NCBI RefSeq assembly: GCF_000737765.1 | Contig: NZ_JPRI01000010.1 | Coordinates: 1 to 64,000, forward strand | Direction: 5' to 3' | DNA length: 64,000 nucleotides | Source of the DNA: Chryseobacterium vrystaatense | Lineage (GTDB): Bacteria; Bacteroidota; Bacteroidia; Flavobacteriales; Weeksellaceae | In this document: positions 60,548-64,000 of the stretch, in pieces | Position numbering within the stretch: position 1 is the stretch's first letter | Layout of the letters: every line of letters begins with the position of its first letter | Notes under the pieces: generated by a model | Told to the model about the DNA's origin: nothing | Database searches by the model: none | Seen by the model: the letters and a program-made list of their open reading frames with translations, nothing else | Translations under genes and position numbers: made by a program

Positions 60548-60608
60548 GTTTTATATTCTTCCAAAATAACAAAATTTATGGACATTCTGATTCAAAAATT
60601 TAATCCAC

Positions 60609-60641
60609 AAAAAAAGCGGCAGTACATCAATGCACTGCCGC
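60609..60641 (-). terminator. Intrinsic terminator of the T9SS-secreted protein gene
   Basis: An 8-bp GC-rich stem GCGGCAGT / ACTGCCGC with a 10-nt loop and a T7 tail on the minus strand. Confidence 0.85.
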
Positions 60642-60666
60642 CCAACTTTATTGACATTAAAAAAAA

Positions 60667-62463
60667 TTATTTTTTGATCGTCTTCACAGTAGACTGCGAT
60701 CCGTCTTTGAAATAAATCGTAACAAAATACAAACCTGTATTCAGCATATTAAGATCAAGTTCTTTCACTGATCCGGTGAAAGTTTTCACGGTTCTGCCTG
60801 AAGCATCTCCTACCGTCACAGATTTCACCTCTCTGCTATCTGAAATATAAAGTACATCTTTAAATGGATTAGGATGAACGGATACTTTCTTTACATCCTT
60901 TTTTACTTCTAAAGTGCTCAACTGGGCATTTTCAACGGTAAAGTTATCCACATAAAAATTATAGTCAGGATCATCATTTACTGTTCCATCTGTTCCGTAA
61001 AAAGCAAATACGGTATTGGCACTGTTGTATCCCGTTAAAGTGTATACATACTGCGTAGATTCATTGGTTGGTGCATTAGACTCATTCCAGGTCTCCAGAA
61101 CAGTCCATGTGGTTCCGCCATCATTGGAAACCAAAAACTGAATAATATCATCTGAGCCCATTGGTGAAGCATCGGTACTCGCATAAGCAGCTACTCCATA
61201 ATCAAATTTCACTTTATAGGTAGCTCCGGAAAGGTTAAAAGGCAACGTTTTAAGCCAGCCTGTTCTTCCGGTATTATATAAATTAATCGTGGCAGATCCG
61301 CCAGATCCTGTCCCCAGGAATCCTCCCGACTCCCAGTAAGCGGTTGTTCCGCTAGGGCCTGTAGCAGGGGTACCTCCTGAAAGATTTCTGGTCCAGCATG
61401 TTCCAGGGAAACTACTGAAATCATTAGTATAAGATGGAACTACAGTTCCGCATAAAGTAGTAAATGTTCCTGATAACGACCAGCCACTCTGAGCTGTCGC
61501 ACTACTGCAATGGGTTCTTACCCAATAATAGTAAACCGTACTTGATGATAATGATGGAATAGTAAAGGAAGTTCCTGTAATTCCTGTATGATTTGGTGCC
61601 GTTGAAGTTGTTGGAGCAGTGTTGGTAGTACTGTAATACACATCATAGCTTACCGCCTGAACACTGCCTGGTACCGTCCATGAAACCTGAGCAGAACTTG
61701 ACGTAAGGGTTCCCACAGGCTGAAGTGTAGGAGCAACACAATCAGTATACGCATCTGCTGAAAAAGCAAAAACATTAGCAATTCCTGATCCGCTTACCTT
61801 GGTTACCGTAATACTTTGAATAGGTTTCGTCTGGTTGGCCGCATCAATAGTCAACATACTCTGATACAGTCTCGGATTGGTAGAATTTGCTTCCAAAACA
61901 TTATTGTTTCTATTGATCCTTCCAATTCCACGAATGGCGTAGTTGCCCCCATCATACCAGTCTGAGATACTTACTCCCGAGAATGTCTGTGAGGTAGTAT
62001 CGGTAAAGTTTACAGTTACATTAACTGTACATGGCCCACTCCCGCCCGTAGCAAGCATATATACTTTAAAAGCAGCAAGTGGTGTTACAAATGCCAGTGT
62101 TCCACTATTGCTTCCCGCAGTATTACTGGCAATTTTCAGGGAGTTGTTTCCGTACAGATCTCCCAGGTTAAAGCTTAATCCCGGTGTAGAAGCCACGGCA
62201 GAATTAATGATGCCGTTAACCGGAAGTCCATAAGTAATAGGTGTACTTGTAGCGGTAAGTTTAAAATCTCTCGCTACAAACGCAAACGATACTCCGTCAA
62301 CATCCTCCGACGTAGAGTTTGACGCAGGACCCACATCGTTAGCAATGACATCTGCCGTATATCCCGACTGGACAGGCATTGGCTGAAAATTTTGGGCACT
62401 CAGAACCGATGCCGCAAAAAGAGCTATAGCAGGTAAAGCTCTAAAAGGTAATTTTACTTTCAT
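60667..62463 (-). CDS. T9SS-secreted FN3-domain surface protein
   Basis: A 598-residue protein: signal peptide (AASVLSAQN), an N-terminal domain of about 200 residues with a Cys-poor beta pattern, an FN3-like domain at about 235-335 (PTLQPVGTLTSSSAQVSWTVP), a jelly-roll or MAM-like domain to about 510, and a type A type IX secretion C-terminal domain (VSVHPNPFKDVLYIS, then SGRTVKTFTG and LNTGLYFVTI). It should be exported and released or anchored at the cell surface. No catalytic motif is apparent; it may bind a polymer or another cell. Codon use is slightly more GC-rich than neighbours. Confidence 0.85.
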   Translation of the reverse strand: MKVKLPFRALPAIALFAASVLSAQNFQPMPVQSGYTADVIANDVGPASNSTSEDVDGVSFAFVARDFKLTATSTPITYGLPVNGIINSAVASTPGLSFNLGDLYGNNSLKIASNTAGSNSGTLAFVTPLAAFKVYMLATGGSGPCTVNVTVNFTDTTSQTFSGVSISDWYDGGNYAIRGIGRINRNNNVLEANSTNPRLYQSMLTIDAANQTKPIQSITVTKVSGSGIANVFAFSADAYTDCVAPTLQPVGTLTSSSAQVSWTVPGSVQAVSYDVYYSTTNTAPTTSTAPNHTGITGTSFTIPSLSSSTVYYYWVRTHCSSATAQSGWSLSGTFTTLCGTVVPSYTNDFSSFPGTCWTRNLSGGTPATGPSGTTAYWESGGFLGTGSGGSATINLYNTGRTGWLKTLPFNLSGATYKVKFDYGVAAYASTDASPMGSDDIIQFLVSNDGGTTWTVLETWNESNAPTNESTQYVYTLTGYNSANTVFAFYGTDGTVNDDPDYNFYVDNFTVENAQLSTLEVKKDVKKVSVHPNPFKDVLYISDSREVKSVTVGDASGRTVKTFTGSVKELDLNMLNTGLYFVTIYFKDGSQSTVKTIKK

Positions 62464-62867
62464 GATTATTTTTTATTATCGTCGAAATTTAATAAAAAAT
62501 ACAATACAAAACTGGTATTGTTGTAAAATATTCAAATAAATATCAATAAACTTAAGATATCAACATATTCACCTATATAGAAAAATTACGTTCTAACCAA
62601 ATATTTTATTCACATTTTAATGTATTATTTTAACAATTTCAATCATTTTGACCTATAACCAATCTCCAACATTTAAATATTTCGAACAAACTGACGACCA
62701 GTATCAAGCATAAATTAAAAGGATTACACTGGCAATCAAAAGAACAGGCAACAATCAATTTTAATTTATTGATTTCCAAAACAATTAAAAAGCACTCAAA
62801 ATGGATAACAGGTTATTTTATTATTGAGAAATTAAATCTTATTTTTGCCATACAAATTTTTTGAACA
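62464..62867. other. 404-bp AT-rich divergent region
   Basis: Between divergent genes. It holds an inverted repeat ACAATAC-N7-GTATTGT (62501-62521) just upstream of the surface-protein gene, and a -7-like TATTTTTG (62840-62847) 20 bp before the aminotransferase start. No gene seen. Confidence 0.5.
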
Positions 62868-64000
62868 ATGCCGAATATTTCAAACAGAGCACAGCATATG
62901 CCGCCATCGCCGGTAAGAAAACTGGTTCCTTACGCTTTAAAAGCGAAACAGCAGGGAATAAAAGTATATCACCTTAATATCGGACAGCCTGATATTGAAA
63001 CACCGGAAACCGCTTTAAATGCTTTAAAGAACATCGATCTTAAAGTATTGGAATATGCACTTTCTGAAGGTAATATAGAGTACAGAAGAGCCCTTACGGA
63101 TTATTATCATACTTTAGGGTTTTCGGATCTTACACCCGATAACTTCATTGTAACCAACGGAGGTTCTGAAGCCTTAAATTTTGCAATTTCCACTTTATGT
63201 GATGACGGTGATGAAGTGATCATTCCTGAGCCATATTATGCGAACTACAATGGTTTTACCAGTACCTTCAATGTACATGTTGTAGCAGTTCCATCTACGA
63301 TTGACACAGGTTTTGCTCTTCCTCCGATTGAAGAATTTGAGAAAAAAATTACAGAAAAAACAAGAGCAATCGTTATCTGCAACCCAGGTAACCCTACAGG
63401 ATATCTTTACACCCGTGAAGAACTTCAGAAACTGGCAGAAATTGCTTTGAAATATGATATCGTTGTGATCTCTGATGAAGTATACAGAGAATATGTTTAT
63501 GATGGAAAGCAGCAAATTTCTATGTTGGATTTCCCTGAACTAAGCGAAAACTGTATCATCATTGATTCAGAATCCAAGCGTTATTCTATGTGTGGAGTAA
63601 GAATCGGATGTATGCTGACCCGTTCTAAAAAGATCCATGATGCAGCAATGCTTTTTGCACAGGCAAGACTGAGCCCTGTTCTTTTGGGCCAGATCGCAGC
63701 CACTGCAGCACATCAGAACGACGGAGCTTACATCAGAGCAGTAAGAGAAGAATATACTCACCGAAGAAATGTATTGGTGGACCTTCTTAACGCTATTCCA
63801 GGTGTTATTTGTCCTAAGCCAAGAGGAGCATTCTACTGTGTAGCTGAACTTCCTGTAGATGATACTGAGAAATTCGCACAATGGCTTTTAGAAAAATATT
63901 CTCTTAATAAGGAAACGATTATGGTAGCTCCGGCAGGAGGTTTCTACAGCGATCCTGAATTAGGAAAAAAACAGGTTAGAATTGCTTATGTCCTTAAAGA
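62868..64000 (+). CDS. PLP-dependent aminotransferase class I/II, partial (cut by window edge)
   Basis: The first 377 codons of a fold-type I aminotransferase starting MPNISNRAQHMPPSPVRKLV. It shows the expected blocks: NIGQPDIETPE near the start, TNGGSEALNFA (cofactor phosphate), CNPGNPTG, SDEVYREYVYDG and the PLP lysine in DSESKRYSMCGVRIG. The serine-x-serine-lysine and following Arg motif fit aspartate aminotransferase-like enzymes. It is read through to the window edge, so a few C-terminal residues are missing. Substrate specificity cannot be set from sequence alone. Confidence 0.93.
   Translation, partial: MPNISNRAQHMPPSPVRKLVPYALKAKQQGIKVYHLNIGQPDIETPETALNALKNIDLKVLEYALSEGNIEYRRALTDYYHTLGFSDLTPDNFIVTNGGSEALNFAISTLCDDGDEVIIPEPYYANYNGFTSTFNVHVVAVPSTIDTGFALPPIEEFEKKITEKTRAIVICNPGNPTGYLYTREELQKLAEIALKYDIVVISDEVYREYVYDGKQQISMLDFPELSENCIIIDSESKRYSMCGVRIGCMLTRSKKIHDAAMLFAQARLSPVLLGQIAATAAHQNDGAYIRAVREEYTHRRNVLVDLLNAIPGVICPKPRGAFYCVAELPVDDTEKFAQWLLEKYSLNKETIMVAPAGGFYSDPELGKKQVRIAYVLK

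Overview
The window looks like chromosome of a Flavobacteriia bacterium (Bacteroidota), most likely Chryseobacterium or a close relative in the Weeksellaceae. The DNA is AT-rich. Promoters carry the Bacteroidota -7 box TAnnTTTG and almost no Shine-Dalgarno sites are seen. There are SusC/SusD proteins, a type IX secretion C-terminal domain, lipoproteins with acidic residues after the lipobox cysteine, and a short GG-leader bacteriocin-like peptide. The genus call comes from remembered protein similarity; no database was searched.

Layout. 1-515: an IS3-family element enters from the left and cuts an M16 zinc peptidase gene. 0.67-3 kb: a LolA-like periplasmic protein and trigger factor. 3.1-7 kb: a probable metal-uptake group (lipoprotein, ZnuD-like TonB receptor, small His/Cys protein), with a dyad operator and degenerate 125-bp repeats between. 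7.2-10.7 kb: an ABC-F ATPase and a Tle1-like (DUF2235) lipase. 10.8-13.7 kb: a compact four-gene operon (unknown cytosolic protein, 7-TM protein, histidine kinase, LuxR-type regulator). 14.7-16.9 kb: aqpZ plus an HTH regulator, with an 879-bp tandem duplication that left a headless aqpZ copy and a second, partly diverged HTH gene. 16.9-20.4 kb: a PD-(D/E)XK-like protein, a small secreted protein, a LuxE-like synthetase, LpxH and QueD. 20.4-22.1 kb: a gene-poor, AT-rich patch with gene remnants.

22.2-27.3 kb: a thioesterase, then the glyoxylate shunt (aceB-aceA) divergent from an ScfR/RamB-type regulator, with a perfect 14-bp palindrome between them. 27.4-34.4 kb: comF, an alpha/beta hydrolase, upp, der, tRNA-Gln, the bacteriocin-like peptide and katG with an OxyR-like operator. 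34.7-35.6 kb: haem-binding and DCC proteins. 36-42.3 kb: a minimal carbohydrate-use locus (GH65 hydrolase, SusC, SusD) behind a good promoter. 42.8-44.8 kb: DUF4290 and murA, whose fosfomycin-target cysteine is aspartate. 44.9-51.3 kb: an S9 peptidase, DUF2207/LemA, a stand-alone NIL-domain gene with a strong promoter/operator, and a YiiX-like hydrolase.

51.4-60 kb: an OmpR-type two-component system followed by an MgtC-like protein and a heavy-metal RND efflux system (adaptor, CzcA-like pump, outer-membrane channel). Four CTAA boxes spaced 11 bp apart lie just upstream of the efflux promoter and are good candidate binding sites for the neighbouring regulator. 60-64 kb: a DUF1801 protein, a T9SS-secreted FN3 protein and the first 377 codons of a PLP aminotransferase.

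Most genes are ordinary core or metabolic genes. The most unusual parts are the mosaic aqpZ/HTH duplication, the orphan GG-leader peptide, the layered efflux promoter, the NIL-gene operator and the four-gene signalling operon.
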